A DNA stretch of 64,000 bases, taken from assembly GCF_018283645.1 (NCBI RefSeq), contig NZ_JAGSXH010000008.1, forward strand, positions 33,665 through 97,664. The letters run 5' to 3'. Every line of letters begins with the position of its first letter. Positions within the stretch are counted from its first letter, which is position 1. The DNA is from Actinocrinis puniceicyclus. GTDB lineage: Bacteria > Actinomycetota > Actinomycetes > Streptomycetales > Catenulisporaceae. The notes under the pieces are model-generated. The model had not been told where the DNA came from and did no database searches. It saw only the letters and a program-made list of their open reading frames with translations. Of this stretch, positions 40,552 to 50,768 are shown one piece after another. The translations under genes and the position numbers were made by a program.

Positions 40552-40585
40552 GCAGGCGCCGCCGGTGGTGGTCGGCGGCGCCTGC
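40552..40585 (-). terminator. Terminator of the kor operon
   Basis: A perfect 13-bp stem (40552-40564 with 40573-40585) closes an eight-base loop, 50 bases past the korB stop. In the kor direction it is followed by ACCTTTGCC, a weak U-tract. It separates korB from the permease promoter. Confidence 0.6.
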
Positions 40586-40634
40586 TGCGATATGGCCTGT
40601 GCGGGCCGAGCCGCGCGCGCGGGTCGCGCGCGGA

Positions 40635-41822
40635 TCAGTTCCCGGTGATGCTCCAGGTGTCGTTTCCGGCCAGCAGGGCGGTCAGGTCGCCCCGGCCGTG
40701 CTGGTCGTGAGCCTGTTCCAGTTGCCGGTTGAGGGTCTGGTCGTAGGTGGGGCGCTGGATGTCGCGCAGGATCCCGATCGCGGTGGCGTCCAGGGTGGTC
40801 GGGTCGGCCAGGCGGGAGAGCGCGAAGGCGTGTTCGGGCCCGGAGACGTGCGCGTCGTGCACGACGGCGGGGCGCGGGTCGGACTCGGGCGCCAGGGCGT
40901 ACCCGCCGGTGTCGGTACGCACCGCCTTGCGCCCGTCGCCGGTCAGCACCGGCTGCCCGTGGGCCAGCCGGATCAGGCGCGCGTCCCGGGTCGCAGGGTC
41001 CTTCACCGGGTCGAAGGCGCCGTCGTTGAAGATGTTGCAGTTCTGGTAGATCTCCACCAGCGCGGTGCCCTGGTGCGCGGCGGCCGCGGCGAGCACTTCG
41101 GTCAGGTGCTTGCGGTCGGAGTCGATCGAGCGGGCCAGGAACCCGGCTTCGGCGCCCAGGGCGAGCGAGAGCGGGTTGAAGGGGGTGTCGGGGGAGCCGA
41201 CCGGGGTCGACTTGGTGATCTTGCCCTGTTCGCTGGTGGGCGAGTACTGGCCCTTGGTCAGCCCGTAGATCCGGTTGTTGAACAGCAGGATCTTCAGGTT
41301 GACGTTGCGGCGCAGGGCGTGGATCAGGTGGTTGCCGCCGATGGAGAGGGCGTCGCCGTCGCCGGTCACGACCCAGACGGACAGGTCGGGCCGGGTGACG
41401 GCCAGGCCGGTGGCGATTGTGGGGGCGCGCCCGTGGATCGAGTGCATCCCGTAGGTGTTCATGTAGTACGGGAAGCGCGACGAGCAGCCGATGCCGGAGA
41501 TGAACACCAGGTTCTCCCGCTTGATGCCCAGGGTCGGCATCAGGCCCTGGACCGCGGCCAGGATCGCGTAGTCCCCGCATCCGGGGCACCAGCGCACTTC
41601 CTGATCGGTCTTGAAGTCCTTCACCGTCAGCGGCAGTGCGGCGCGCGGCGACGGCGGTACGGGCACGGGCACGCGTCCAGGTGCCGCACCGTTCGCACCG
41701 TTCGCGCCACTCGTGCCGTTCACGCCGTTCGCAGTGTCCACGCCGTTCGCCGAACCGTTCACGCCGTTCGCCGAACCGTTCACGGCGCCGTTCGCCGTGC
41801 CGTTCACGCTTGTCTCAAGCAT
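40635..41822 (-). CDS. korB: 2-oxoacid:ferredoxin oxidoreductase beta subunit
   Basis: A 395-aa TPP-binding beta subunit of 2-oxoglutarate-type ferredoxin oxidoreductase. After an Asn-Gly-rich extension and a Pro linker (about 1-65) the core begins with 'EVRWCPGCGDYAIL' (cluster Cys), continues with 'GIGCSSRFPYYMNTYGMHSI', the TPP motif 'GDGDALSIGGNHLIHALRRN' and 'LLFNNRIYGLTKGQYSPT'; a further Cys lies in 'YQNCNIFNDGAF'. Reaction: 2-oxoacid + CoA + oxidised ferredoxin to acyl-CoA + CO2 + reduced ferredoxin. It overlaps korA by eight bases. Confidence 0.87.
   Translation of the reverse strand: MLETSVNGTANGAVNGSANGVNGSANGVDTANGVNGTSGANGANGAAPGRVPVPVPPSPRAALPLTVKDFKTDQEVRWCPGCGDYAILAAVQGLMPTLGIKRENLVFISGIGCSSRFPYYMNTYGMHSIHGRAPTIATGLAVTRPDLSVWVVTGDGDALSIGGNHLIHALRRNVNLKILLFNNRIYGLTKGQYSPTSEQGKITKSTPVGSPDTPFNPLSLALGAEAGFLARSIDSDRKHLTEVLAAAAAHQGTALVEIYQNCNIFNDGAFDPVKDPATRDARLIRLAHGQPVLTGDGRKAVRTDTGGYALAPESDPRPAVVHDAHVSGPEHAFALSRLADPTTLDATAIGILRDIQRPTYDQTLNRQLEQAHDQHGRGDLTALLAGNDTWSITGN
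41687..41817 (-). repeat. Low-complexity repeats encoding the Asn-Gly extension of KorB
   Basis: Imperfect 9-base units (CCGTTCRCR-like on the plus strand) encode 'VNG/ANG' repeats over roughly 40 residues at the KorB N-terminus. They overlap the 3' end of korA only at the very edge. Confidence 0.7.
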
Positions 41823-43716
41823 CGCCCAACCCCTTGACCGCCGCGGTGTCCCCGATCAGACCCTGAATGACCTCGGTGAGTTCGGCCGAGGTGAACGGCA
41901 GTCCGCGCACCTTGTTGTACCCGACCGCGTCCACCAGGTACTTCGCCCGGATCAGCAGCGCCAGCTGACCCAGGTTCATCTCCGGGATCAGCACCTTCTC
42001 GTATCCGCGCAGCACCTCGCCGAGGTTGCGCGGGAACGGGTTCAGATGCCGCAGGTGCGCGTGCGCCACCGCGCCGCCCCGTGCCCGCACCTTCCGGCAA
42101 GCCGCCGCCACCGGTCCGAAGGTCGAGCCCCAGCCCAGCACCAGCACCCGAGCGTCGCCGCCCGGGTCGTCCACATCCAGCGGGGCGACCGTGTCCGCCA
42201 CCCGCTCCACCTTCGCCGCCCGGGCGCGCACCATCAGGTCGTGGTTCGCCGGGTCGTAGGAGATCTCCCCGGTTCCGTCCGCCTTCTCGATCCCGCCGAT
42301 CCGATGCTCAAGCCCCGCGGTGCCCGGCACCGCCCACGGCCGCGCCAGCGTCTCCGGATCGCGCTGATACGGCAGGAACGGCTCGCCGTCCTCGGACGGG
42401 ACGGCGAACTGCACCCGCAGATCGGGCAGGCTCTCCACGTCCGGGATGCGCCAGGGCTCCGACCCGTTGGCCAGGTACCCGTCCGAAAGCAGGAATACCG
42501 GCGTGCGGTACGTCAGCGCGATGCGCGCAGCCTCCAGCGCCGCATCGAAACAGTCCGCCGGGGAACGCGGCGCCACGATCGGCACCGGCGCCTCTCCGTT
42601 ACGCCCGAACATCGCCTGGAGCAGATCCGCCTGCTCCGTCTTCGTCGGCAGTCCCGTCGACGGCCCGCCGCGCTGGATGTCGCAGATGATGAGCGGCAGT
42701 TCCAGCGAGACGGCGAGCCCGACGGTCTCCGACTTGAGGGCGACGCCGGGGCCCGAGGTCGTGGTCACCCCCAGCGCCCCGCCGAACGCGGCGCCGAGTG
42801 CGGCTCCGATGCCCGCGATCTCGTCCTCCGCCTGGAAGGTGCGCACGCCGAAGTTCTTGTGCTTCGACAGTTCGTGCAGGATGTCCGAGGCCGGGGTGAT
42901 CGGGTACGAGCCCAGGAACAGCGGCAACCCCGAGCGCTGGGAGGCGGCGATCAGCCCGTAGGCCAGCGCCAGATTCCCGGAGATGTTGCGGTACCGCCCG
43001 CCCGGCAGCGCGGCCGGCGCCACCTCGTAGGAGACCGCGAACTCCTCGGTGGTCTCCCCGAAGCTCCACCCGGCCAGGAACGCCGTCCGGTTCGCCGCGG
43101 CGATCTGCGGGCGCCCGGCGAACTTGCGCTCCAGGAACTGCAGCGTCCGCTCGGTGGGCCGGTTGTACAGCCAGGACAGCAGCCCGAGGGCGTACATGTT
43201 CTTCGCCCGCTCGGCCTCCTTGCGGGTGAGCGCGTGCCCCTCCAGCGCCTTGACCGTCGAGGAGGTCAACGCGACCGCGTGCACCCGGTAGGCGTCCAGT
43301 TCGCCGGTCTCCAGCGGACTGGCCGCGTATCCGACCTTCGTCAGCGCCCTCGGCGTGAACTCGTCGGTGTTCACGATGATCGTCGCGCCGCGCGGCACGT
43401 CCTTCAGGTTCGCCTTCAGCGCCGCCGGGTTCATCGCCACCAGCACATCGGGCGCGTCCCCGGGGGTCAGGATGTCGTGGTCGGCGAAATGCAGCTGGAA
43501 CGCCGAGACTCCAGGCAGCGTCCCGGCCGGCGCCCGGATCTCCGCCGGGAAGTTCGGCAACGTAGACAGGTCGTTCCCATACGCGGCGGTCTCGGCGGTG
43601 AATCGGTCCCCGGTCAACTGCATACCGTCACCCGAGTCCCCGGCTATGCGGATCACCACCGAGCCGATCCGCTCCACCGGAGCCGCACGCTTGTCTTCGA
43701 TCGCCTCGCCCGCCAC
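41815..43716 (-). CDS. korA: 2-oxoacid:ferredoxin oxidoreductase alpha (gamma-alpha fused) subunit
   Basis: A 633-aa subunit. The N-terminal ~200 residues are the gamma-type domain ('IAGDSGDGMQLTGDRFTAE'). The alpha domain follows, with 'FLGSYPITPASDILHELSKH' and 'ATTTSGPGVALKSE'-like core near 300-330. No ferredoxin domain is fused, so a separate ferredoxin is the acceptor. GTG 43716 has an excellent AAGGAGG just upstream on the minus strand. The operon runs divergently from nuoA2 across ~295 bases, which supports a functional link to the second complex I. Confidence 0.87.
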   Translation of the reverse strand: MAGEAIEDKRAAPVERIGSVVIRIAGDSGDGMQLTGDRFTAETAAYGNDLSTLPNFPAEIRAPAGTLPGVSAFQLHFADHDILTPGDAPDVLVAMNPAALKANLKDVPRGATIIVNTDEFTPRALTKVGYAASPLETGELDAYRVHAVALTSSTVKALEGHALTRKEAERAKNMYALGLLSWLYNRPTERTLQFLERKFAGRPQIAAANRTAFLAGWSFGETTEEFAVSYEVAPAALPGGRYRNISGNLALAYGLIAASQRSGLPLFLGSYPITPASDILHELSKHKNFGVRTFQAEDEIAGIGAALGAAFGGALGVTTTSGPGVALKSETVGLAVSLELPLIICDIQRGGPSTGLPTKTEQADLLQAMFGRNGEAPVPIVAPRSPADCFDAALEAARIALTYRTPVFLLSDGYLANGSEPWRIPDVESLPDLRVQFAVPSEDGEPFLPYQRDPETLARPWAVPGTAGLEHRIGGIEKADGTGEISYDPANHDLMVRARAAKVERVADTVAPLDVDDPGGDARVLVLGWGSTFGPVAAACRKVRARGGAVAHAHLRHLNPFPRNLGEVLRGYEKVLIPEMNLGQLALLIRAKYLVDAVGYNKVRGLPFTSAELTEVIQGLIGDTAAVKGLGDA

Positions 43717-44011
43717 CGAACCTCCTTCAATCGTCCACTCTCCGGGACGGTACGTGAGATGGCTGCGCAGTTTCGATCACCGGAGCATGTCGTTCCCCGC
43801 GCTCCCGGGGCCGAATCCATCCTACGCCCCAGTGCTTAGGGCAAGAGTCGCCGTGCGCGCTCCGATGCCCGCCCTGAGTCACCTCACGGGCCGAGTACCC
43901 TTGTGCGATGACGCGGGGGCCCTGGATTGGAAAATGGGAGAACCGCGGACCGTTCGGCGGCGGACCGGCTGAATTGACCGACTGAAGGCGCGAGGGTAGG
44001 CGGCGAGCTCT
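43717..44011. other. Divergent intergenic region korA / nuoA2
   Basis: Holds start signals for both operons. A TAGGAT on the minus strand (43819-43824) could be the kor -10, with a TTGCCC hexamer 14 bases upstream of it. TACCCT near 43895 is a possible -10 for nuoA2. No Rex-like TGTGA/TCACA dyad was found here, in contrast to nuoA. Confidence 0.4.
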
Positions 44012-44404
44012 ATGGGATTGGGCGGTACGGGCGGCACGACCTATTACTCCGCCTATTCCATCGTCGGGATGCTCCTGCTGCTCGGTGTCGCGTTCGTCAC
44101 CGTTTCGTTCGCGGCCAACAGTCTGCTCGCCCCGGCTCGGCCGACCCCGGAGAAGCTGCTGACCTACGAGTGCGGTGTCGATCCAGTGGGGGAAGGCTGG
44201 GCGCACACGCACGTGCGTTACTACGTCTACGCGTTTCTTTATGTCATCTTCGCGGTGGACGCCGTCTATTTGTTCCCTTGGGCTACCGTGTTCGCCGCGC
44301 CGGGTTTCGGCGTGACCACGCTGGTCGAGATGTTCGTCTTCATCGGCTTCCTGGCGGTCGGGATCCTCTACGCCTATAAGAAGGGCGTGCTGACGTGGCT
44401 GTGA
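44012..44404 (+). CDS. nuoA2: NADH-quinone oxidoreductase subunit A (complex I, set 2)
   Basis: A 130-aa three-helix ND3-type subunit, first gene of the second complex I set. The Cys loop is retained ('[17 protein letters not shown]', about 49-65), as is '[15 protein letters not shown]' in helix 2. It is only partly similar to NuoA at 19.5 kb, so the two operons are old paralogues and not a recent duplication. Its stop overlaps nuoB2. Confidence 0.87.
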   Translation: MGLGGTGGTTYYSAYSIVGMLLLLGVAFVTVSFAANSLLAPARPTPEKLLTYECGVDPVGEGWAHTHVRYYVYAFLYVIFAVDAVYLFPWATVFAAPGFGVTTLVEMFVFIGFLAVGILYAYKKGVLTWL

Positions 44405-45525
44405 ACGAGGGCAAGGCGCTGGTCCCGGCGGGGGCCGGGGCCGGCGCCGAGACCCACGGGGGGCGCAGCGCAGGCGGCGCCGCGGCGAGCACCGGCGGGA
44501 TCGCGCTGGGCATGCCGCTGGTCGGCGCGCCGGCGCGCGGCTTCGGCACGGGCTTCGACCTGGCGCCCAAGCCGATGAAGGTGGTGCTCAACTGGGGCCG
44601 CAAGTACTCGCTGTGGGTGTTCAACTTCGGTTTGGCCTGCTGTGCGATCGAGTTCATCGCGGCCTCGATGGCCCGGCACGACTTCATCCGGCTCGGCGTG
44701 ATCCCGTTCGCGCCCGGGCCGCGCCAGGCGGACCTGATGGTCGTTTCGGGCACCGTGAGCGACAAGATGGCCCCGGCGGTCAAGCGGCTCTACGAGCAGA
44801 TGCCGGAACCGAAGTACGTGATCTCCTTCGGCGCGTGCGCCAACTGCGGCGGGCCGTACTGGGATTCGTACGCGGTGACGAAGGGCATCGACCAGGTCAT
44901 CCCGGTGGACGTGTACGTACCCGGTTGCCCGCCCCGGCCGGAAGCGCTGCTCCAGGGCATCATCCGGCTTCAGGAGAAGATCGCGGCCGAGGGGACGGGC
45001 TCCACCGGTTCGCTTCGGCGAGTGCCCGACGCTCTGGCCGGGGCCGAAGGCGGCGGGCCGCGCGCCGAGCCACGCGCGATGACCAGTGGGGCCAGAGCGC
45101 TCAAGTCGCGCTGGCAGCGGCTGCGCACATCCGCGCAACCGGATCCTGCCGCGCCGGCGCCGGGCGCGATCGTTCCCGCCGAGACTGCTCCCCTTGAGAC
45201 GGCGCCGGTCGCGGCCGTGCCGGTCGAACCGGCGGCTGCCGCGACGACGCAGCGAAAAGGCACCGGCTCCGCCGCGGATTCCGGGCCGCCCCTGACCACG
45301 CTGGACGCGCCGACGGTCGAGGTCTCGCGCCCCGAGCCGTCCCCGGCCGAGGCGCTGACGGTCGAGGTGCCGGTCGTGCCGCTCTCGCCGACCGAGGTGC
45401 TGCCGAAGATCAAGGTGCCGCGCCGGCACTACTTCCGCGAGTTGCGCCGTGCCCGCGACCACGGCCTGTCGTTGTTCGACAAGGCGGCCCACGACCAGCA
45501 GTGGGAGTACGACGATGAGTCCTGA
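44401..45525 (+). CDS. nuoB2: NADH-quinone oxidoreductase subunit B (complex I, set 2), with long C-terminal extension
   Basis: A 374-aa protein, twice the usual length. The NuoB core (about 50-205) keeps all N2-cluster Cys: 'LACCAIEF', 'GACANCGG' and '[10 protein letters not shown]'. Residues ~205-345 are a Pro/Ala/Glu/Thr-rich linker, and the last ~35 residues form a charged segment ('[20 protein letters not shown]' then an acidic end). GTG 44401 gives the GTGA overlap with nuoA2; GTG 44395 is also in frame. The extension may replace contacts normally made by NuoD or dock a ferredoxin; both are guesses. Confidence 0.85.
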   Translation: MNEGKALVPAGAGAGAETHGGRSAGGAAASTGGIALGMPLVGAPARGFGTGFDLAPKPMKVVLNWGRKYSLWVFNFGLACCAIEFIAASMARHDFIRLGVIPFAPGPRQADLMVVSGTVSDKMAPAVKRLYEQMPEPKYVISFGACANCGGPYWDSYAVTKGIDQVIPVDVYVPGCPPRPEALLQGIIRLQEKIAAEGTGSTGSLRRVPDALAGAEGGGPRAEPRAMTSGARALKSRWQRLRTSAQPDPAAPAPGAIVPAETAPLETAPVAAVPVEPAAAATTQRKGTGSAADSGPPLTTLDAPTVEVSRPEPSPAEALTVEVPVVPLSPTEVLPKIKVPRRHYFRELRRARDHGLSLFDKAAHDQQWEYDDES

Positions 45526-46165
45526 AGTCGTGCGGACTCTGGTCGAGGCGGTGGCGCGGGCGCTCGGGCCGGCCACCGGGGGCGCGGCCGACGTGCGGGA
45601 GAACTTCGGGCAGGCGCTCGCCGTCGTCCCGCCGGACCAGTGGATCAATGCCCTGACGGCGGTCCGCGACGAACTCGGCGCGACCTTCTTCGACTGGCTC
45701 ACCGCGGTCGACGAACTGGAGGAGGGCTACGGCATCGCGGCGTTCGTCTGCGCTCCGGCCGATCGCGACGGGGCGCTCAGGCGCGGCCAGGGAGTGCTGC
45801 TCAAGACCAAGGTGCCGCGCGAGCGGGCCGAGCTGCCGACCGCGACCACCGTGTACCGGGGCGCGAACTGGCACGAGAGGGAGACCTTCGAGATGTTCGG
45901 GGTCGTCTTCACCGGGCATCCCGACCTCAAGCCGCTGCTGCTGCCGGACGGCTTCGAAGGCCACCCGCTGCGCAAGGAGTTCGTCCTGGCCTCGCGGGTG
46001 GTCAAGTCCTGGCCCGGAGCGAAGGAACCCGGCGAGTCCGACCACGACCGGGGCCGAGCCGCGCCGGGACGCCGCCGCATGCTGCCGCCGGGCGTGCCGG
46101 GCGAGGAGTGGCTCAAGCCCCTGCCGCAGCGGCCCGGCGCGGCAGAGGGCGGGGTCGAGCACTGA
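45515..46165 (+). CDS. nuoC2: NADH-quinone oxidoreductase subunit C (complex I, set 2)
   Basis: A 216-aa 30-kDa-type subunit. The signature '[15 protein letters not shown]' (about 117-131) and '[11 protein letters not shown]' (about 148-158) are conserved. The C-terminal ~50 residues are a basic, Pro-rich tail ending 'GGVEH'. Its stop overlaps nuoH2 by one base (TGATG), so there is no room for nuoD, E, F or G, all of which follow nuoC in set 1. ATG 45515 lies inside the end of nuoB2. Confidence 0.85.
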   Translation: MSPEVVRTLVEAVARALGPATGGAADVRENFGQALAVVPPDQWINALTAVRDELGATFFDWLTAVDELEEGYGIAAFVCAPADRDGALRRGQGVLLKTKVPRERAELPTATTVYRGANWHERETFEMFGVVFTGHPDLKPLLLPDGFEGHPLRKEFVLASRVVKSWPGAKEPGESDHDRGRAAPGRRRMLPPGVPGEEWLKPLPQRPGAAEGGVEH

Positions 46166-47133
46166 TGGCGAGCACCGCGCACTGGTGGCTCGAGGTCGCG
46201 CTGCGGCTGGTCGTCATCCTCGGCTTCTTCCTGGTCGTGCCGCTGCTTGTGGGCCAGATGGAGCACAAGGCGATGGCGCACATGCAGGGGCGGCTCGGGC
46301 CGATGCGGGCCGGCGGTTTCCACGGCTGGGCGCAGCTGATCGCCGACGGCGTGAAGTTCGCGCAGAAGGAGTCCGTCGTTCCCGCGGACGCCGACCGGCT
46401 GGTCTTCCAGCTGGCCCCGGCGGTCGCGCTGCTGCCGTACCTCGTCGCGCTGGTCGTGGTGCCGATCGGCCCGGGCACGCAGGTCGGCGTCGCGCTCGAC
46501 CTCGGGCTGTTCTTCGTGCTCGCGGTCATGGGCGTCGGCGTGCTCGGCACGCTGATGGGCGGCTGGGCCAGCGCGAACAAGTACTCGCTGCTCGGCGGCA
46601 TCCGCACCGCCGCGCAGCTGATGGCCTACGAGCTGCCGATGCTGCTGTCGGCGGCCTCGGTGGGCATGGCGGCCGGGACGCTCTCGCTCGGCGCGATCGT
46701 GGACAAGTGGCAGTGGTGGTGGCTGCCCTGGCAGCTGATCGGCGCCTTCGTGTTCTTCGTCTCCGGGCTCGCCGAGCTGCAGCGCCCGCCCTTCGACATG
46801 CCGGTCGCCGACTCCGAGATCATCTTCGGTGCCTACACCGAGTACACCGGGCTGCGTTTCGCCTTCTTCCTGCTGGCCGAGTACGCCGGGATCGTGCTGC
46901 TGTGCCTGCTGACCTCGGTGCTGTTCCTCGGCGGCTGGCACGGCCCGTTCTCCGCGCACCTGGGCTGGCTGTGGACGGTGCTCAAGACGCTGGCGCTCGC
47001 CTTCGTGGTCATCTGGCTGCGCGTCAGCTATCCCCGGCTGCGCGAGGACCAGCTCCAGCGTTTCGCGTGGACCGCGCTGATCCCCCTTGCCCTGGCCCAA
47101 CTCGCGATCACCGGGGTGGTGAGAGTGCTGTGA
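46165..47133 (+). CDS. nuoH2: NADH-quinone oxidoreductase subunit H (complex I, set 2)
   Basis: A 322-aa ND1-type subunit. The motif '[20 protein letters not shown]' replaces the stricter '[20 protein letters not shown]' of set 1 but keeps the GRLGP core. The E-channel loop reads '[20 protein letters not shown]', retaining the acidic residues. It lacks the Pro-rich tail of NuoH from set 1. Its start overlaps the nuoC2 stop. Confidence 0.86.
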   Translation: MASTAHWWLEVALRLVVILGFFLVVPLLVGQMEHKAMAHMQGRLGPMRAGGFHGWAQLIADGVKFAQKESVVPADADRLVFQLAPAVALLPYLVALVVVPIGPGTQVGVALDLGLFFVLAVMGVGVLGTLMGGWASANKYSLLGGIRTAAQLMAYELPMLLSAASVGMAAGTLSLGAIVDKWQWWWLPWQLIGAFVFFVSGLAELQRPPFDMPVADSEIIFGAYTEYTGLRFAFFLLAEYAGIVLLCLLTSVLFLGGWHGPFSAHLGWLWTVLKTLALAFVVIWLRVSYPRLREDQLQRFAWTALIPLALAQLAITGVVRVL

Positions 47134-47852
47134 CCACTGAGTCCGAGCAGCAGTCCGAGCAGCAGCCGCAGACCGGGCCGGCGTCGTCCGATCCGCAGCG
47201 AGAGCCGCGCGCGTCGCGCGACTTCCCGGGCATGGGCCTGGTCAAGGGTCTGGCGACGACGTTCAAGACGATGACCAAACACGCGCACACCGTCCAGTAC
47301 CCGGATCAGCCCCCTGAGCTGCCCCCGCGCACCCGCGGCGTGATCGCGCTGCTGGAGGAGAACTGCACCGTCTGCATGCTCTGCGCGCGCGAGTGCCCGG
47401 ACTGGTGCATCTACATCGACTCGCACAAGGAGACGGCGCCCGCGCCGCCGGGCGGCGGCCGCGAGCGCACGCGCAACGTGCTCGACCGGTTCGCCATCGA
47501 CTTCTCGCTGTGCATGTACTGCGGGATCTGCATCGAAGTGTGCCCGTTCGACGCGCTCGAATGGTCCCCCGAGTTCGAGTACGCCGAGTTCGACATCAAG
47601 GAGCTGCTGCACGAGAAGGACCGGCTGCGCGAGTGGTTCTGGACGGTTCCGGCGCCCGTCGCGCTCGACCCGGGCGCACCGGATCCGAAGGAGATGGCGC
47701 AGGCGCAGAAGGTCGCGGACAAGCGGCTGACCGCGCAGAAGGCCGCTGAGATCGTCGCGCTGGCGGATGGCGGTGCGGCCGCCTCCGGGCAGCCTGAGCG
47801 GTCCGGGCCGGGCCGGTCCGGTCCGGCCGGTGGGGCGGAGGGCGACGGGTGA
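47130..47852 (+). CDS. nuoI2: NADH-quinone oxidoreductase subunit I (complex I, set 2)
   Basis: A 240-aa two-cluster ferredoxin-type subunit. Both motifs are intact: '[15 protein letters not shown]' (about 75-89) and '[15 protein letters not shown]' (about 131-145). The intact clusters mean an electron input is expected even without NuoEFG; reduced ferredoxin is the obvious candidate. The N-terminus has a Glu/Gln-rich repeat ('EQQSEQQ') and the C-terminus an Ala/Gly/Ser tail. GTG 47130 overlaps nuoH2 by four bases. Confidence 0.86.
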   Translation: MTTESEQQSEQQPQTGPASSDPQREPRASRDFPGMGLVKGLATTFKTMTKHAHTVQYPDQPPELPPRTRGVIALLEENCTVCMLCARECPDWCIYIDSHKETAPAPPGGGRERTRNVLDRFAIDFSLCMYCGICIEVCPFDALEWSPEFEYAEFDIKELLHEKDRLREWFWTVPAPVALDPGAPDPKEMAQAQKVADKRLTAQKAAEIVALADGGAAASGQPERSGPGRSGPAGGAEGDG

Positions 47853-48448
47853 ACGTCACCACGGCCTCCGTGCAGTTCACCGGCTCCGCGCAGTCCTACC
47901 TTTCCCCGACCGGCGTCGAGGTCGCGTTCATCCTGATCGGTCTGGTCGTGCTCGGTTCCGCACTTCTCGTGGTGACCGTGCGGAACCTGGTGCACGCCGC
48001 GCTGTGGCTGGTCGTCTGCCTCGGCGGGATCGCGGGAGAGTACCTGCTGCTCGGCGCGGAACTGGTCGCGTGGGTGCAGATCCTGATCTACGTGGGCGCG
48101 ATCGTCGTGCTGCTGCTCTTCGGCCTGGTGCTCACGCGCGCACCGATCGGGCATACGGACGAACTCGACGTCAAGCACAGGGCGCCCGCGGTCGTGGTCG
48201 CCGCAGGTGCCGCAGGCGTGCTTGTTACGGTCGTCGTCGACGCCTACCGCAAGGTATGGCTCGAACCGCGTGCGGCGGTACCGCTCGGCACAGGCGCCGC
48301 GAACGGCGCCGCGCTGTTCAAGTACTGGGTGCTTCCCTTCGAGACGCTCTCCGTCCTGCTGCTCGCGGCGCTGGTCGGCGCGATCGTCATCTCGCGCCGC
48401 GGGGCGGACGGCGACTCGGACGAGCCGGAAAGCGTGGGTACCGACTGA
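47849..48448 (+). CDS. nuoJ2: NADH-quinone oxidoreductase subunit J (complex I, set 2)
   Basis: A 199-aa ND6-type subunit with five helices. The gating helix reads '[20 protein letters not shown]' (about 70-89). It is about 100 residues shorter than NuoJ of set 1, lacking the soluble tail. The start overlaps nuoI2 by four bases, the stop overlaps nuoK2 by one. Confidence 0.85.
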   Translation: MNVTTASVQFTGSAQSYLSPTGVEVAFILIGLVVLGSALLVVTVRNLVHAALWLVVCLGGIAGEYLLLGAELVAWVQILIYVGAIVVLLLFGLVLTRAPIGHTDELDVKHRAPAVVVAAGAAGVLVTVVVDAYRKVWLEPRAAVPLGTGAANGAALFKYWVLPFETLSVLLLAALVGAIVISRRGADGDSDEPESVGTD

Positions 48449-48876
48449 TGCACGCCGTGTACCCGCTGCTGCTCGGTGCGCTGCTGTTCGCCGTCGGCCT
48501 CTACGGGGTCCTCGCGCGCCGCAACGCGATCACCGTGCTGATGGCGATCGAACTGCTGCTCAACGCGGTGACGGTGAATCTGGTCGCGTTCGGTGCGCTG
48601 CTGCGCGACCGGTTCAACACCGGGCAGGTCTTCACCCTGTTCGTCATCACGCTCGCGGCCGCGGAGACCGGGCTCGGCCTGGCCATCGTGCTGATGATCT
48701 ACCGGCAGCGCGGCAACGCGCAGATCGACGGGCAGCGCGAGCTCGCCGAGCCGCTCGGCGGGCCGCGGGACGAGTTGCAGCCCGGCGCGGGCGCGCCGGC
48801 CGTCGGACCCGATGCCGAGGTCGAGGACGAACCCGCGGCCGGGCGGGCGCTTGAGCCGACGAAGGCGGCGCGGTGA
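48448..48876 (+). CDS. nuoK2: NADH-quinone oxidoreductase subunit K (complex I, set 2)
   Basis: A 142-aa ND4L-type subunit. Both conserved membrane Glu residues remain, in '[19 protein letters not shown]' (about 30-48) and '[16 protein letters not shown]' (about 71-86). A hydrophilic tail of ~40 residues, rich in Glu, Ala and Gly, is added after the third helix. TGATG links it to nuoJ2. Confidence 0.86.
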   Translation: MHAVYPLLLGALLFAVGLYGVLARRNAITVLMAIELLLNAVTVNLVAFGALLRDRFNTGQVFTLFVITLAAAETGLGLAIVLMIYRQRGNAQIDGQRELAEPLGGPRDELQPGAGAPAVGPDAEVEDEPAAGRALEPTKAAR

Positions 48877-50768
48877 ACCTCTTCGCCCTGATCACCATCG
48901 CGCTGCCCGCGCTCGGCTCGGCGGTGACCTTCGCCGGGGCTCGTGACGCCCGGCACGTGAAGTTCTGGTCGGTCGCGCCGATCGCCGCCGCGCTGTTCTG
49001 TTCCCTCGTGGTGCAGGTGGCGCACGGCGCCGGCGGCACGTCCACCGCGATCACCGAACTCGCCCCGGCCGGCCAGTACACCGTGTGGCTCGGCACGCGA
49101 GTCAGCGGCCTGTCGGCGCTGACCGGGATCCTGGTGACCGTCGTCGCGCTGTGCGTACAGGTCTTCTCGTTGACCTACATGCGCGAGGAAAAGCGTTACC
49201 CGACCTATGCCGCGCTCATCTCCCTGTTCACCGCGGCCATGCTGCTGGTGGTGTACTCGGCCGACCTGATCGTGCTGCTGGTCGGCTGGGAGATCATGGG
49301 CGCCTGCTCGTACTTCCTGATCGGCCACTACTGGGAGCGGCCGGACGCGCGCTCGGGATCGATCAAGGCGTTCCTGGTGACCAAGACCGGCGACGTGCCG
49401 TTCCTGTTCGGCATCGTGGCGCTCGGCGTGCGCGCCGGAAGCTTCCGGATCGACGACGTGCTGCACCACGTCGGTGTCAACGGTCTGCCTTACGCGCCGT
49501 TCATCGCGGTGCTGCTGCTGTGCGGCGTCGTCGGCAAGTCGGCGCAGTTCCCGCTGCACACCTGGCTTCCCGACGCGATGGCCGGCCCGACACCCATCAG
49601 CGCGCTGATCCACGCCGCGACGATGGTCGCCGCCGGCGTGTACGTCGTCGCGCTGCTGTACCCGGTCTTCCTGCTCTCGCCCGGCGTGCTCACCCTGATG
49701 GCCGTGATCGCGGCGGTCACGATGACCGGCTCCGCGGTGGCCGCGTTCGCGCAGACCGACATAAAGAAGGTGCTCGCGTACTCGACGGTCAGTCAGCTCG
49801 CCTACATGCTCGGCGGCCTCGCGGTCGGCGGACGTACCGCGGCGGTCTTCCACCTGCTCGCGCACGGAGCGTTCAAGGCGCTGCTTTTCCTCGCCGCCGG
49901 AGTCGTCATCCACCACGTCGGCTCGAACGAACTGTCCGCGATGGGCGGACTGCGGCACCGCATGCCGACCACGTACCGCACGATGACGATCGGCCTCGCG
50001 GCGCTCGTCGGCGTCCCGCTGCTGTCCGGCTGGTTCTCCAAGGAAGCGATTCTCGGCGCGGCCTGGGACGCGCAGGGCGGGTTCGCCGCGCCCGGCCGGA
50101 TCGTGTTGATCGCGGGCCTGCTCACGGTCGGCCTGACCGCCGCGTACGCGACCCGGCTTTGGCTGAAGATGTTCTGGGGCCCGTTCCCCGCGGCCTCGCC
50201 GGACGAGCACCGCGTCGAGGCCCCGCAGAGCGAACTGGTCCCGCTGATCGTGCTGGCGGTCCCGTCGGCGGTGTTCGGCTTCGTCGCGCTGGGCGGCGGC
50301 GCCTTCGCCTCGTGGATCGGCGGCGCCTTCGGTCTCGCGGCGCCGGCGGGCACCGGCGCGGATCTCGCCCCGGCCGGCCCGACCTCGGCCATCTCCTTCG
50401 CGCTGACCGTGCTCGGCACCGGCGGGGTGTGGTACGCGTGGCGGCGCGATCCGGCCGCGGATCCGGCGCGGCTGCTCGGGCGCTGGCGGGAGACCGCGCT
50501 CTACGGCTTCTACCTCGACGACGTGCAGGACCTGATCATCGTTCAGCCGGCGAAGGCGCTGGCACGGCTGGTCGGTTTCCTCGACACCGAGGTCGTGGAC
50601 GGTTACGTGCGCGGCGCCGGGATGGGCGCGCGCGGACTGGGCGGCCTGCTGCGCCGCGTGCAGACCGGCAACATCCAGCTTTATCTGACCGCACTGTTCA
50701 CCGGGGTGATCGTGATCGCGGCAGCCGTCGCCATTCTCGTCGGACACGGTGCGGGGGCGGTGCGCTGA
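48873..50768 (+). CDS. nuoL2: NADH-quinone oxidoreductase subunit L (complex I, set 2)
   Basis: A 631-aa antiporter-like pump subunit. '[20 protein letters not shown]' (about 132-151) has the essential Glu, and '[20 protein letters not shown]' (about 229-248) the core signature. The C-terminal lateral-helix region is present ('[20 protein letters not shown]' near 540-560). GTG 48873 overlaps nuoK2 by four bases. Confidence 0.87.
   Translation: MNLFALITIALPALGSAVTFAGARDARHVKFWSVAPIAAALFCSLVVQVAHGAGGTSTAITELAPAGQYTVWLGTRVSGLSALTGILVTVVALCVQVFSLTYMREEKRYPTYAALISLFTAAMLLVVYSADLIVLLVGWEIMGACSYFLIGHYWERPDARSGSIKAFLVTKTGDVPFLFGIVALGVRAGSFRIDDVLHHVGVNGLPYAPFIAVLLLCGVVGKSAQFPLHTWLPDAMAGPTPISALIHAATMVAAGVYVVALLYPVFLLSPGVLTLMAVIAAVTMTGSAVAAFAQTDIKKVLAYSTVSQLAYMLGGLAVGGRTAAVFHLLAHGAFKALLFLAAGVVIHHVGSNELSAMGGLRHRMPTTYRTMTIGLAALVGVPLLSGWFSKEAILGAAWDAQGGFAAPGRIVLIAGLLTVGLTAAYATRLWLKMFWGPFPAASPDEHRVEAPQSELVPLIVLAVPSAVFGFVALGGGAFASWIGGAFGLAAPAGTGADLAPAGPTSAISFALTVLGTGGVWYAWRRDPAADPARLLGRWRETALYGFYLDDVQDLIIVQPAKALARLVGFLDTEVVDGYVRGAGMGARGLGGLLRRVQTGNIQLYLTALFTGVIVIAAAVAILVGHGAGAVR

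Noticed and set aside
43717..44011. Search for a Rex operator before nuoA2/korA
   Set aside because: No TGTGA/TCACA dyad at the right spacing was found, so set 2 is not predicted to be Rex-controlled from this region.
48699..50747. Long minus-strand open frame (682 codons) opposite nuoK2-nuoL2
   Set aside because: Antisense shadow of conserved membrane subunits, with a His/Arg/Asp-rich composition unlike any real protein here.
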